Of a DNA stretch of 64,000 bases, positions 1 through 13,661 are shown in pieces. The stretch comes from Paramecium octaurelia. Lineage: Eukaryota; Ciliophora; Oligohymenophorea; Peniculida; Parameciidae. Within the stretch, counting starts at the first letter, position 1. The number at the start of each line of letters is the position of its first letter. The notes below the pieces were generated by a model. That model did no database searches. It was not told the origin of the DNA and worked only from the letters and a program-made list of their open reading frames with translations. The stretch spans positions 131,427 through 195,426 of the forward strand of contig CAJJDP010000111.1 of NCBI GenBank assembly GCA_905182995.1. The letters run 5' to 3'. The translations under genes and the position numbers were made by a program.

Positions 1-134
1 GTAATGTAGAAGATCATTTTAGTTCAAATGATCAGCAACTTAATTATTTCTGATTAATTTTGCTGTTTTTAGGTTTTGCAAATTAACAGATTTGTAATTA
101 TTAAATTCAAAATAGTATTATATATATTGATTTT

Positions 135-794
135 ATGGAACCCTCTGAGCTCTTAAAATATCAATTAAACGTTATGAGTGATGAACAAAAATGCAGTGGC
201 TTTAACGCATATTTAAATGAATAACTGTTCCAATCGGCTCATAAAAAAAAGAGTCTTGAATAATAAGAAAAAATAATTAACCAATGGAATAAATTATCTT
301 CAGAAGAGAAGAAAGGATTTTAAGAGAAGGAAGAAGAAATTAGAGAGCATATTTAAAAGGAAAAGAAAGAAAAAGAAAAATCAAAAAAATCACATAAGAG
401 TCATCATTAAAATGAAAAGCATGAGGATGATATGGAAGATGTTTAGAAAAGTGTTTAAAATATGAAAATTCATGAAGAAAAATCACATAATAAAAAAAAA
501 AACCATGACATGAAGAGTGATAAACATGATGACAAGGAGGATGACGAGGATGATGAAAAAGAAGATCATAAAAACAAGAGTGCACATCATTCAAAATAGG
601 GTAAATAAAAAATGTCGGAAAAAGAAGATTAAGAGGATGATGAGGAGAATTAAGATAAAGTCAATGAAGACGGGGAACATAAAACAAATAAGAAATAGTA
701 TAAGGCTAGGTCAAGCAGATCCGGATGCAGATCTGGGTAAAGGTCTGGATAAAGATCTGGAGGTAGATCAGGATGCGGAAAGAGAAAAATGTGA
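135..794 (+). CDS. HMG-box-like basic/acidic protein
   Basis: Intronless frame of 219 codons under the ciliate code, from ATG 135 to TGA 792-794, with many in-frame TAA/TAG read as Gln. Residues about 10-70 resemble one HMG box: a 'GFNAYLNEQ' start helix, a Trp in 'NQWNKLSSEEKKGF', then a charged helix. The middle is Lys/His/Asp/Glu-rich. The C-terminus carries Arg-Ser-Gly repeats (RSGQRSGQ type) ending in KRKM. HMG-box proteins bend DNA in chromatin; the low-complexity tail suggests a nuclear, DNA- or RNA-associated protein. The HMG call rests on pattern only, so a charged protein of another kind remains possible. Confidence 0.6.
692..790 (+). repeat. In-gene Arg-Ser-Gly repeat
   Basis: Short degenerate repeats of an 'AGATCTGGA' type unit encode an RSG-rich C-terminus of the upstream gene. 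The units differ mainly at third positions. It is coding low-complexity sequence rather than a mobile repeat. Confidence 0.6.
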
Positions 795-992
795 TTTTAT
801 TTGAATCCTTCTTATAATTATCATTTTCATTTTGTAATCAAAAGCACATCAATTATAATTATTGTATCTTCGCATACTTAATTTAAAATAATTTAAATTC
901 AAATTCATTTGCCTTATTTTACAATCTTTTTCCACTAAAATGCTTCTTTTTAAATGAATATATCTATAAATATAGGATATGAATTAGAATTC

Positions 993-2470
<1,478 letters not shown>

Positions 2471-2504
2471 AAAATATTTATAATAATATTTTAAAAATTT
2501 TTCA
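2471..2504. promoter_or_regulatory. Compact divergent intergenic region
   Basis: Only 34 AT-rich bases separate the ATG of the kinase (minus strand) from the ATG of the next gene (plus strand), so both promoters must lie here or inside coding sequence. No specific motif was recognised. Confidence 0.4.
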
Positions 2505-3074
2505 ATGGTCTAACAATCTGAAAATGATTCTCGAAATCAGAGGAATTCATTTTTGAATTGTGTTTTAGGAAAATTTTATAAAAATAAAGAAAAAAGAAAA
2601 GGTAAATATACGAAATTGGATTTGGATTTGGCTTTAGACAATATAAATGGAACAAAATTCACAACATTTTTGTTTTATCAGATGCCGAGAATTATTTTAA
2701 GTGGAAAAAAAATCAAACATAAAGTGAGTTACTTTAAAGAACTTGACTATTTGCTAAATTATGTAGAAAAAAAAAAAAACAAATATTATTCGGGTTGCTT
2801 TTAAGTTTAAAAGAAGAGACCAGAAAAGCATTACCTTGAAATTATTGCAAAATAGTTATCCAAACTCCCTGATTTTGAAGGACTAAATTAAGAAAAAAAA
2901 TACTATGGAATAAAGTAATATGTTGAATTCATTAAATTCATAATGGAGATAAGTAAAAAAAACGATAAAGAAGCTAAATAAATTCTTATGGATTATATTG
3001 ATAACAAAATTCCTAATAATAGTTAGAAAAAAGCATATGTAAAGAATAAAATTCAATAGCTAAAAATCTAATGA
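2505..3074 (+). CDS. Hypothetical Lys-rich protein
   Basis: Single-exon frame of 189 codons, ATG 2505 to TGA 3072-3074, with about 15 TAA/TAG Gln codons. The product is basic and strongly enriched in Lys, Tyr and Asn, with no signal peptide or membrane segment. Predicted helical segments ('FIKFIMEISKKNDKEAKQIL') lie in the C-terminal third. I do not recognise the family. Coding status is supported by length without TGA and by typical Paramecium composition. Confidence 0.6.
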
Positions 3075-3102
3075 ATATTTGATTATCATATATAAAAGAC
3101 AA

Positions 3103-3493
3103 TCACTTAATGATCTTTTCTAATTGACGATGCAATTTATTCATATACAAAACCAACATTCCCACATTTTGAGAAGATGCTATTCCCAAAGTAAACAAAT
3201 TCTAAAAGTTGGATAATACAATGCTTTAATCTTCTATTTCGACAAATACATAATTCAACTTAATGTTTTAAGCTATTGAGTTTAGAAAACAGAGTACATA
3301 ACTAAATGCTCCCAATTTATTTGCAATCATCGAAAAATATGCTCAATGTAGAAAATTGAGGTAATTGGTGTTAGGTTTAGCCTACTTAAGCTATCATTTA
3401 TCCATCAATTGTGGCTGCAACAAAAATTGATTAGACCTTGAATTCATTCTGACATTGAGTCAATAACTGCGTTAAGACTTTAGGTTGAATCAT
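3103..3493 (-). CDS. LAMTOR2-like Ragulator subunit (roadblock fold), frame interrupted
   Basis: The N-terminus 'MIQPKVLTQLL' followed by 'VQSIFVAATIDGQMIAQVG' closely matches LAMTOR2/p14 ('MLRPKALTQVL...'), a roadblock/LC7 subunit of the Ragulator complex that anchors mTORC1 signalling on lysosomes. The second half ('MIANKLGAFSYVL', 'VGMLVLYMNKL') also matches but sits one frame away. No GT..AG intron of correct phase joins them. The simplest explanation is one extra base in the A5 run at 3333-3337 (T5 in the gene). The 391-nt span is one base over a multiple of three. TGA is at 3103-3105. Either a sequencing indel or a recently broken copy. Confidence 0.6.
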
Positions 3494-3524
3494 TAAATAT
3501 ATAATTATAATTTGTATACATAAG

Positions 3525-4776
<1,252 letters not shown>

Positions 4777-4815
4777 CTTTTATTTAAAAATTAAATTAGA
4801 TTAGGATTATTAATC

Positions 4816-5361
4816 ATGCAGTTTTTTGCAGAGGAGGAAACTTTATTAGGATCACTCGTATCGAGCTTTCAACCAAAGTATTAATGATAGTAAATTATAG
4901 AAAAACTGAAACCTAAAAGAATTGGGGAGTGTTTGCAATCCTGTTTATTGCTGGACTCATCCTCATCATAATATCAATTCCATTTGCCTCTTTTCTAATA
5001 CTCAATCCTAAACCATTCTGTTTACTTTTTTCAGCCGGCTCCTTCGTCATCTTGATATCCATGCTTCAGATTATTGAACTAAAAACGCTTTTCAATAAAA
5101 TTTCTTCCTCAGCTGCTACCTTGATTTACCTAGTATCTCTAATAGCTTGTCTCTACACCGGAATGTTCTATATGGGGTACTTTTATACTCTAGGATTACT
5201 ATCGCTTCAAGTAATATCTTCAATTAATCAAGATCTCAACATTAATATATTTGACAGTATCCCTTTTTCCAGGAGGAAGGACAGGTATGCATGCTGCTTT
5301 TAAATTATTAAAAGGCCAACTCAAAGGAATATTCTTAAAAAAAACCTTTTTACCATTGTGA
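4816..5361 (+). CDS. SFT2-family Golgi vesicle transport protein
   Basis: Small four-TM protein of the SFT2/Got1-like family involved in endosome-to-Golgi traffic. Introns at 4878-4900 (23 nt) and 5211-5232 (22 nt) restore one frame: a short acidic N-terminus, 'NWGVFAILFIAGLIL' (TM1), 'FCLLFSAGSFVILISM' (TM2), 'AATLIYLVSLIACLY' (TM3), 'FYTLGLLSLQ..TLIYLTV' (TM4), then 'SLFPGGRTGM' and a basic tail. Without splicing the frame meets stops. Length about 165 aa fits the family. Assignment is by topology and local motifs, so moderately sure. Confidence 0.75.
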
Positions 5362-5737
5362 ATATATATAATTAATGAATATATATCGATAGCAAAGAAC
5401 CTTTTAGTTCTGTCGGGTAGGGAACTTCGATAGTTTTTTATACACATCTTCTGATTGATTTATTTACTTATACTTCTTTGATCACATGTTAGTCTCAACT
5501 CAGATTACCACAATAATATAATAAAAAGAACAATTACATGTACATAGATATTCTATTTTGATTTTATAATTCTAGAATACAATAATAATTATCTTCATTT
5601 TCATGTGGGCTATTTTGTATTGCTGGATTTTCTTATTTAAGTACTATATGGTTTCTTTAGGGAAGAGTTCAAACGCGAAATTTGATTTCATTATTAATAG
5701 CATTTCATAAATTAAATTTGAATTAATATAACAATAT
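5362..5737. other. Intergenic, no gene seen
   Basis: AT-rich sequence between SFT2 and the cyclin gene. No frame with coding character, no RNA gene and no repeat was seen. Presumably the SFT2 3' end and cyclin promoter. Confidence 0.5.
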
Positions 5738-7647
5738 ATGCAAAAGAAGCAACTTTAGTTAAACGGATTTAAGTATGTATAATATAATAAGCAAGTTAGT
5801 CATCCTAAATGTCTTACTCAAAGTAGATCTCCAAAATACTAAGCAAAACCTGTTGAACCTCAAATCATTAAATAAATCACCTAATTGATTAAAAGCTCGA
5901 AAGACAGACACACTGAAAGACAATACAAACCCTAAGAAAAATCGATGCCAAACTAAGTTATTCATGCTCAAGTTACCTCAAGACCTACTGAAAGTAGAGA
6001 TAATTCAATAACCTTCCATTAATTGTTGCAAGAGTTCAGAAATCAAAATAAACAAAATAAGGAAAATTCATTTAATAATATTAATAAGCCTTCCCAAAAA
6101 GTTAGATAAATCAGTTTCCCAAATACGGTTCTTCTAAGCAATACAAATAGCAGAACTCGTATCAAGGACAGCATGTATTTGAATTAAGGAGATTGCAATG
6201 ATAAATTAACTTTAAAATTACAGTCCATAGCTCAAACTTCATAAATGTAAAATAACGATAAGTTACGATTCAATGGAGTTATCGAAAATATGTATCGTTG
6301 TTCTTAAGAGTATCAAAACTTATTAATTGAAATGAAAGATGATTTGAAAAATAAAGATTCTCATTTTAGAAAAAGCTCTTAAAGATGCGTATCTGCTGAT
6401 CTTTAATTACTTTCGAAAAGTCCCTTTGAAAAATCTAGATCTTCCTCTATAGATCATAAAGAATCTAGATTTCTTGGTTCTACTTAGGCTAATTCAAATC
6501 CAAAAGACTTAGATTTGACTTGTGATGAGAATGAAATAGTGATTAGTAATGTGAATATAGAGGAGAGAATCAAAACAGAGCCTGACCCTCTAATTTAACA
6601 AGAGAGGGAATATCTGACGGATCCATATTACTTAACTGAGTAGAGTGATATCAATTAGCTAATGAGGGCTATTCTTATCGATTGGATGATGGAAGTAGCT
6701 ATGGAATTCAGATTGAAGAGATAAACTTTTCATCTGGCAATCTTCTATTTAGATTCATATCTATCGAAGAGATAGGTTAATAAATAAAATTTATAACTAA
6801 TTGGTTTAACTAGTTTATTGATAGCAAACAAGGTTGAGGAAGTTATCCCGATTGGAGTTAAGCAATTTGAGAAGGCTGCTAATTATGGTTATACCAAGGA
6901 TGAAATCCTAAGTATGGAATTAACCATTCTATTTGTAATTGAATTTATTAATTTATTAGACTTTGAAATGGCATGTAAATCCTCCTTCTTATACATACTG
7001 GATAAATTGGTTTACAGATCAATGGGATATTTATGCAGAGAACTATGGGTTGAATGTTTAATTTAGAAAACCAAATGAAGAATCTTATCAATGTAATTCT
7101 AATTTAATTAAAAGTGTTTAGAAAGCTATGCTAATTGGTAGATTGCACATTGATGGACATCTAAACTTTGCAGTATATGCCAAGAACTATTGTTGCGTCA
7201 TTCATGTACTTAATCATTTCCTTTTAACTTAACGTATATGACTAGGACATGCTTGAAATAATGTCATAAACTTCGATGTTTCTATTAAATAGTATAACTA
7301 TCCATTTATCATTCAGAAGATAATTAATTTAATGTAATTTTTGGACAGTTTGTACAAACTACCTTTGGATTTGCCTTACAAGACATCTTGCCAGCCATTC
7401 AATATGCTGTTGGTTTCTATGAGCTCAATATTAATTATGAGACACCCCCTGGAGTTGTGGATTTATCAAATACACCTTTAGAAGTAATCGATAACAATAA
7501 TCCTAGTCAAACTATGAAGAGTTTCTTTCATTTCAATGCTATTCAAAATCCTTACTTGAATTTATTAGACACAAATCAAGAGATTGAAATATTTAATGAA
7601 TTTACGTATCTGATTTTATTGATTATCTATTTAGTATATTCAATTGA
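5738..7647 (+). CDS. Mitotic-type cyclin
   Basis: Cyclin subunit that activates a CDK. ATG 5738; introns at 6935-6959, 7093-7114 and 7292-7316 (22-25 nt), and probably a last one of 29 nt just before the TGA at 7645-7647. The N-terminal half is Ser/Gln/Asn-rich. The cyclin box begins at 'MRAILIDWMMEVAMEF', followed by 'HLAIFYLDSYLSK', 'ANKVEEV' and, after the first intron, 'TLKWHVNPPSYTYWINWF'; the C-terminal fold follows ('FGFALQDILPAIQYAV'). The MRAILIDW motif is that of A/B-type cyclins. If the last intron is not used, the frame ends at 7693 instead. No destruction box was confidently found. Confidence 0.9.
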
Positions 7648-7693
7648 ATTGATATAAATGTAATATAATCTATATGTTATGTAATTCTATTGA

Positions 7694-8110
7694 TCATTTA
7701 GACAACTATTTATAGTTCTTTTTTTCATGAGCTCTTAACTCATGGGGGGACATTCCTATCTTCAATTTTAAATCTCGAAATGTAGCATCTGCAAAATATT
7801 ATTTATATCTCTTGATGTATTTGGTTTATTCTCGATTTAATTTTTATTCGCATCTAAAACAATAGAAATACAGATTCTGCGCATCTTCAACAGTGCTCAA
7901 GAATCCTAAACATTTGAGATGATACCATTCTGAGCAAATTTCACACTCTAAACGTATAAAAAATAATAATACACATCATCTCCTCATCATTTTATTATTT
8001 GCAAATACAATACTATTGTTGTATATTGATAGCCTCTTTTGGTATTTTGATTTTTAGAGATATATTATTGTTAATATTGTTAATACTATTATTGTTAATA
8101 TTGTTAATAC

Positions 8111-8197
<87 letters not shown>

Positions 8198-10264
8198 TAA
8201 TATTATTGTTATTATTGCTAATATTATTGTTATTATTACTAATATTATTGTTATTATTACTAATATTTTTATTATTGTTGTTGCTATTATTCTTCTTATT
8301 AGATGACCCATTTTATTTTTATTTCTTGTGATATTTGAAGTATTTAGGTCTAGAATAAATTGATTGTCTCTTTCTATTAGGTAATTCCTAAATAGAGGGC
8401 ATTTGCAATTATATAATGGCATTTCCTTACTTCTTCTTTTTTCTCATTCTAATAGCTCTCTAATATAGGATATACACCTATTCAGAAGAGTATTTTTCAT
8501 TAGCCAACTATTACCAAATTCTGTCGCCTTCTTCAATGTCATAGATAGATTGTCTCTTATAAGGCAATTAAATGTCTATAACATGGTTCTATTGGAAAGT
8601 GACTATGAATTTTTCATCCTTTTCCAGAATTTCAGCAATTCTTTGAAATAATAATTCATTTTCTTATTTGATATCAGCTTCAATTTCTTCTTGCTAGGCT
8701 TTAAGTTCAAACTTTAAGAATTCTACTTCATTTATTTTCGGTCTATTTGCTAATTAATATTCTAATTTTTCATATTGTTTAAAAAAAGAATAGATCTCCT
8801 CTTTCCATTACTTGTGTTAATCATCGAATATTCTCTTGATTTTCAAGGGTTAATGTTTAAAGCAATAGATGTTATCTGATTCCATATAAATTTACGATCT
8901 TCTGGCACATTCAGGATGAAATGATATGGCACACTTGGATTTTGAGCAAGATACACATGCTCCATTCTTTTTCTGTTTACATATACTGCATAAAGTATTG
9001 AATTTTCTTTTGTCAATCTTAACTAAATCAAAATCTAACCACAGAGAACAAGAAACATGAGTCCATATCTTTTCAGCTTTTGGTGGTTCGCCAGTCATAT
9101 TTTCAAGTTGATATTAAAGTATCATGAAATTATAATTCTCTTCTCCATCAGGAGGAGGCTCTAAAATAGATCTATTTAATACTTTGTCTATCAACTTTGG
9201 AATTGATAGCGTATGTATGAAAGGATGGGTTAATTAATTCAAATATGGAATCTTTCATTGCCATAGCAGTTGGTCTCATAGCTCCTCCTAATTTTGGACA
9301 GAGAGGACATTTCAAGAACTTCCCTTTATTGCCAAAATTCAAGCAAACATCACAAATCCAATTACTTAGTACATTCTCTAATCCATAACATTTTTAATGA
9401 ACAATAATCTAACATTTCTGACAACATGTAAGTGGATCCTCAGATCTAACCCCTTGATTGCAAATCTAACAATTATTATAAACATTCTGTAGTTTTCTTG
9501 CAGTTCCAGCCAAATTGGAGGACTTAGTTTAATTGATAATTTATTCATCGTAATATCTAGAAATTGTAAGATATGATACTTTTGTTGACTTTCCAGATAT
9601 GTTAGATATTGGTTCTCGATTTCAGTTAGGCCAACAAGATCTTTGAGGATGTAATCTGGGGGATTTTGGATATTCAAAGTGGGCTTTTCTATTTGTATTG
9701 CATCTATTTGAGTATTTACTTGGAGTTGAGTTTCGAGTAATTGTTATTCTAGTTGAGTCTACAATAATTCCAAATCATTTCTGGGTGGTAATTCTTTTAA
9801 CCATCTATCTTAGATTATAGTTTACTATGTTTCTCATCTCCATGATGAACCAATCGTCAAAGTAAGTGTATGGACGAGCAGTTTCTTCTTGGACTTGTTG
9901 GCATTCCTACTTGATTCTAAAGTGTAAAGAGTGGTGTATACTTGATGATTTTAGGATCAGCATCGTTTTGAAAGTATTGGGAACATACGATGAACCAGTA
10001 AGTAATTGGAGTCAAGTACTTGATAGGAGTGATTTTTGATAATGGTTCCACCCAATTAATGTCATTTAATCGTTAAACTATTTCGAATAATTGTTAGTAA
10101 GTTTTCCCATTATTAGCTGGATTTTAGAGAATTGGCTTGTCCTCCTATTCTTATGGAATCGGATCTAAAATGTATTACTCCTCTATTTTCTCTCTGTTTT
10201 CTATATCATCATAGGAAGGAAACATCAACTACTCAAAATTATCGAAGCTGTTGTCCACAGACAT
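7694..10264 (-). CDS. Multi-PHD-finger chromatin protein
   Basis: Likely histone-reading nuclear protein of the JADE/BRPF/AF10 type. Introns at 9917-9941, 9557-9579, 9161-9182 and 7948-7972. Domains in order: a Gln-rich N-terminus with 'TYFDDWFIMEM' (enhancer-of-polycomb-like, tentative); a PHD finger ('CQICNQGVRSEDPLTCCQKC' to 'WICDVC'); a CPLC knuckle and extended PHD ('WTHVSCSLWLD', 'CSICKQKKNGACVSC', 'FHPECARRS'); helices; an Asn tract of about 55 codons; a C-terminal PHD ('YCICKQQ', 'CEICSEWYHLKCLGF', 'FYCFRCE'). Near 9790-9830 the reading moves one frame with no acceptable intron, so that exon boundary is unresolved. Ends at TGA 7694-7696, converging on the cyclin gene 46 bp away. Confidence 0.8.
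8064..8280 (-). repeat. AAT microsatellite coding poly-Asn
   Basis: On the minus strand the tract reads mostly AAT with interspersed ATT/AGT, giving long Asn runs broken by Ile and Ser. A 21-nt sub-repeat (an Asn-rich 'NNNISNN' unit) is repeated about three times at roughly 8199-8262. It lies in frame inside the PHD gene and is likely length-variable. Confidence 0.85.
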
Positions 10265-10353
10265 TTTAAATTAAAAAATAAATATCTTTATTTTCATTCC
10301 ATTTATATATTTAATTATCCCCATACTTCTTAATCATTTCCACCGATTTCGTT

Positions 10354-11033
10354 TCAATCTTCTTCAGCCATTAAAAACAACCCAAATTCCTATTAATTAT
10401 AATTACAATCAATAACACATTCTCTTAAATCAAAGTGCAATTGTCTCAAATCCCATAAATTTACATCCCATACCAAAATATCCTAATCCAACAGCAAACA
10501 CACACCCATCCCGCCTTCTCTTTTCACTCTGTATTGTTTTCTCACTGAAATCATTGTCTAATCCAGGGTAATCAATGAGAATTCCCTCTTAATTAGATAT
10601 CTACAAAATTACACCGATCAATCACAAAACAAGATCATTCAAATTAGCTAATCTGCAGAATATTAATTTATCTTCTCCTCCTGTCGACATCATCTTTTGT
10701 AATCATAGCTGATAGATCCAGATCCTTGTTCATGTCTTCGAATTCTCTTAGGAATGTTATATAGTATGAATGAATATCAGTTTTATATTGAAGTAATAAC
10801 AACTAATGAAGGAAATGCTTGCAATGAGGCTTCAATCAAATTTATTCCCTTAATAATACAATACAAATAGAAAAACTCACAGAACCTACAATATGTTGCT
10901 TTTAAAGAAGAATAAAACCACATACGGCTAATCTAGACAATAAGTATAGTGAATTTAAGCAAGTTTATTACCAAAATAACACAGTAATGTGTTGTTATGA
11001 CTCAGAGTGTAAAATAGAATATTTGTGAAGCAT
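10354..11033 (-). CDS. WD40-like protein, reading frame disrupted
   Basis: WD40-repeat segments are visible: 'HITVLFW', 'GSGSISYDYK', 'MMSTGGEDKLIFCRL', 'GVCLLLDQDILVWDV', ending 'FGLFLMAEED' at TGA 10354-10356. A 25-nt intron at 10601-10625 joins two of them cleanly. Elsewhere the segments lie in different frames: one missing A in an A4 run around 10695-10705 would fuse 'SYDYK' to 'MSTGGED', and further upstream an in-frame TGA and another frame change remain. Only about 215 codons, short for a seven-bladed propeller. Either a decayed gene or a low-quality stretch; the start at 11033 is tentative. Confidence 0.45.
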
Positions 11034-11149
11034 CTATATCAATCCCTTAGGAATTAAGGAGGGATGAGGAATAATGGAGATAAAATTGATCATATAATTA
11101 AGAATTGAGTTGGTTTAGGAAAATAAATATTTTTATTTTAAAAATTCGA

Positions 11150-11905
11150 ATGCATTGCGATTCATCTGATGAGGATGATAGTAAATTTGGCATAGGGAAG
11201 AAATTTTTCATTTAATTATTAGAGAAGGAAAGAAAAGTAAAGTGCATTCTTTAATTCAGTTTATCACAAAGATTGAATCAATGTAACAAATTTTGGATTT
11301 ACTCAATATGTATGCCATGTGTGTTGAATTCTTCGATACGGTAGGAAATCCTGCCAAGTATTACTTTATGGAAAAGATTTCGAATACAATTGCAGAGAAG
11401 GAGGCATTTGAAATAATGTTAAAGGATGAAATGTTGGCGAGGGAGAAAAGAGAGAAGCAGATGTAAATCAAACCAATCATTAAGGAAGGATTAGTGAAAT
11501 ATGATCCTCTCAAACGCCCAGAAAAACCACCTAAACCAAAGTTTCAGACCCCTGTCAAGGAAGAGGAACAATAACAAATACAGGAGATTAACATAGAAAA
11601 CAAGAAGATATCGCATAAAGTAATTAGGGAAGTTCGTTCGAAGAAGTTGACAATGACAGAGAAGATATACTAATCATAAAATGAATAAAAATTCTAAGTT
11701 GATTTGATTAAGCATTGGGATGATGAAGTAGAAAGGAAAGGTATTATACTTGAATAATATGTTCGTAGACAACATCATTAGACAATCTTTGCAATAATAG
11801 GGAGATACCATTCAAGACAGAGTGACTGAAAGGTTAAATAGATTGCGTAAATAACTACCTAGCAATATCACAAGTGAGATGTGTTTAGAAAAATATGATA
11901 CATGA
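11150..11905 (+). CDS. Hypothetical charged protein
   Basis: Three exons, introns at 11237-11259 (23 nt) and 11741-11768 (28 nt), ATG 11150, TGA 11903-11905, about 235 aa. The N-terminus is acidic ('MHCDSSDEDDSKFGIGKKFF'). A conserved-looking helical region follows ('FITKIESMQQILDLL', 'EFFDTVGNPAKYYFMEKIS'), then a Lys/Glu/Pro-rich stretch ('LKRPEKPPKPKF') and a charged tail. No TM segment or known domain. The stop is 28 bp from the stop of the convergent membrane protein gene. I do not recognise the family. Confidence 0.7.
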
Positions 11906-11933
11906 TAAATTATAATCTCATGTTCAATTCTCA

Positions 11934-13649
11934 GGTTTATGTGGTTTGGGCATGTCATCGCCTGGTATTTCGACATCTTCAAATTGTCGTTTCTGTAGAC
12001 TGTCTCGTTGTTGTTATTTTATTTCTGATTAAGGTCTTACCTTGGTTCTGTTGAGCAATTCATCCGGATGAGTAGAACTGAGGTTTTTAAGGTGAGAAGT
12101 CTCGCTATTCTTCAGAAAAATCCCTTCCTTGTGTTTGTCTCTGCACATCAGATAAGTGACATAGATATCAAAGACATTGGCGATTATGCAAAGGATGAAA
12201 TTCAGAAGCACATAATTGTAAACCTTGATTTCGTATTCGTTATAGAAATCACTCATTTCCTGTAAAGAGTATTTATCAGAACAATCAGCATTTATGAAAT
12301 CATTGAAGTGGTTCATCATTTATTACTAATACCCCATATCGGCAGCCAAGATGATGGTGCACAGGGTCTCACCTATCATCTTGACTCCCAACCAGAATCC
12401 AAATAAGTCCTTATAAAGTGAGCTTTTTCTGTTCAAATTGGTATATTTAAAACTGCAACCAACCAAAGATATTGCTGACATTAATGGAATTAAGAATCCA
12501 AACACTCCTGCTTGTATTCCTACAATCACTTAAGCAGCCAATTAAACATCCATTACATTGTCTTTTATGTATGCATTCAAATTGTAAATATAATCTAGAT
12601 CTTCTGCCTAACACAATTATGATGAGTTGTAATAAAATTGAGTGAGGTACTTGTAAAACAGATTCACATCTACATTATTTTATAAAATACTTCTGCTTTC
12701 AACAATCGCATTTTTATATAATAGATTATACTCGTTTTTTATTTCATTTACCATTAGCAAATCACTATAAGGCATATCACTAGTAAATCGTACATATCTC
12801 TCATCATTATCATAGCAATTATAATTGATCATCTTATCTAAATACTGAAACTATTAAATTTCTGAAACTGAAAAACATATTGAATCTAGTAATAGTTTAA
12901 ATGGTATTTACTAAATCCTATTGTAAATGCAGTCAATGGCACTTCTTCTTTTTACACTCTCTTAATATTCAGATACAATCCAGTAGTTCCGATTGCCTCT
13001 CCAGTTGAATCTGTCGTTATAGAAAAATCGCTTATTGGACATGATTCATTAGATGGAACTTGATAGACATTGCCACACTTTTTGTAGCCTTCGCTGGCCT
13101 CCTCAATTTAAAATGCTTCTATTGCAGTTTCAGTGCTTTGTTTGGCACATAGTTTGAAAGCTTGGGATAGATCAAATGATACAACCTTTAACTGAAGATT
13201 AATCATTAATCGGCCAATGCTAGAATTGCTTTTCATAGATTGGTTCAACTGATTGGCAATTATCAGCTAGCATAAACTCGCTGCATTCCATATAATAATA
13301 GCTTTATTGTTATTTTTTTTTTACTTAGAATATTTGTATGCGCCTGTTCCATTAGATTATGTACAATCACATCCAAGTTCAGTACCAGGCCATGTGAAAT
13401 TTAACAAGTTAACATAGCCTTCTTGGCAGGATTCTCTGATGTTTAGGTCTTCTACAAATTTATTATCCCAATCTGAATAAAATTGAGGTGCCTTGATTAT
13501 ATGTGATTTTAACATACTGAATCCATGAGTATTGATTGATTGAACACTGAAACCAAAATAAGTCCAAAGCTTATGAAAGTGTAGATGACGATGCAACATT
13601 GATATCCAGCCACCCAAGGAGTTGCCTCGTAGGTGTTGAGTTTTTGCAT
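11934..13649 (-). CDS. Four-TM membrane protein with large Cys-bearing ectodomain
   Basis: ATG 13649-13647, TGA 11934-11936. At least two introns are used: a 26-nt one after 'LMDS' and a 26-nt one after 'FTIGF'. Topology: TM1 at residues about 15-38 ('CIVIYTFISFGLILVSVF'); a long loop of about 250 residues with paired Cys and N-glycosylation-like sites ('GCDCTQSNGTG'); TM2 'FGFLIPLMSAISLVG'; TM3 'FWLGVKMIGETLCTIILA'; a short loop with 'ADCSDKYSLQEM'; TM4 'YVLLNFILCIIANVFDIY'; a polar tail. The layout is shared with the gene at 40635. No family recognised; probably a plasma-membrane or vesicle protein. Confidence 0.7.
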
Positions 13650-13661
13650 AAATAAAAATAA

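Noticed and set aside
8054..8422. Frames giving poly-Leu or poly-Ile proteins on either strand of the trinucleotide tract
   Set aside because: They are other frames of the AAT repeat whose Asn reading is in frame with flanking PHD-gene motifs.
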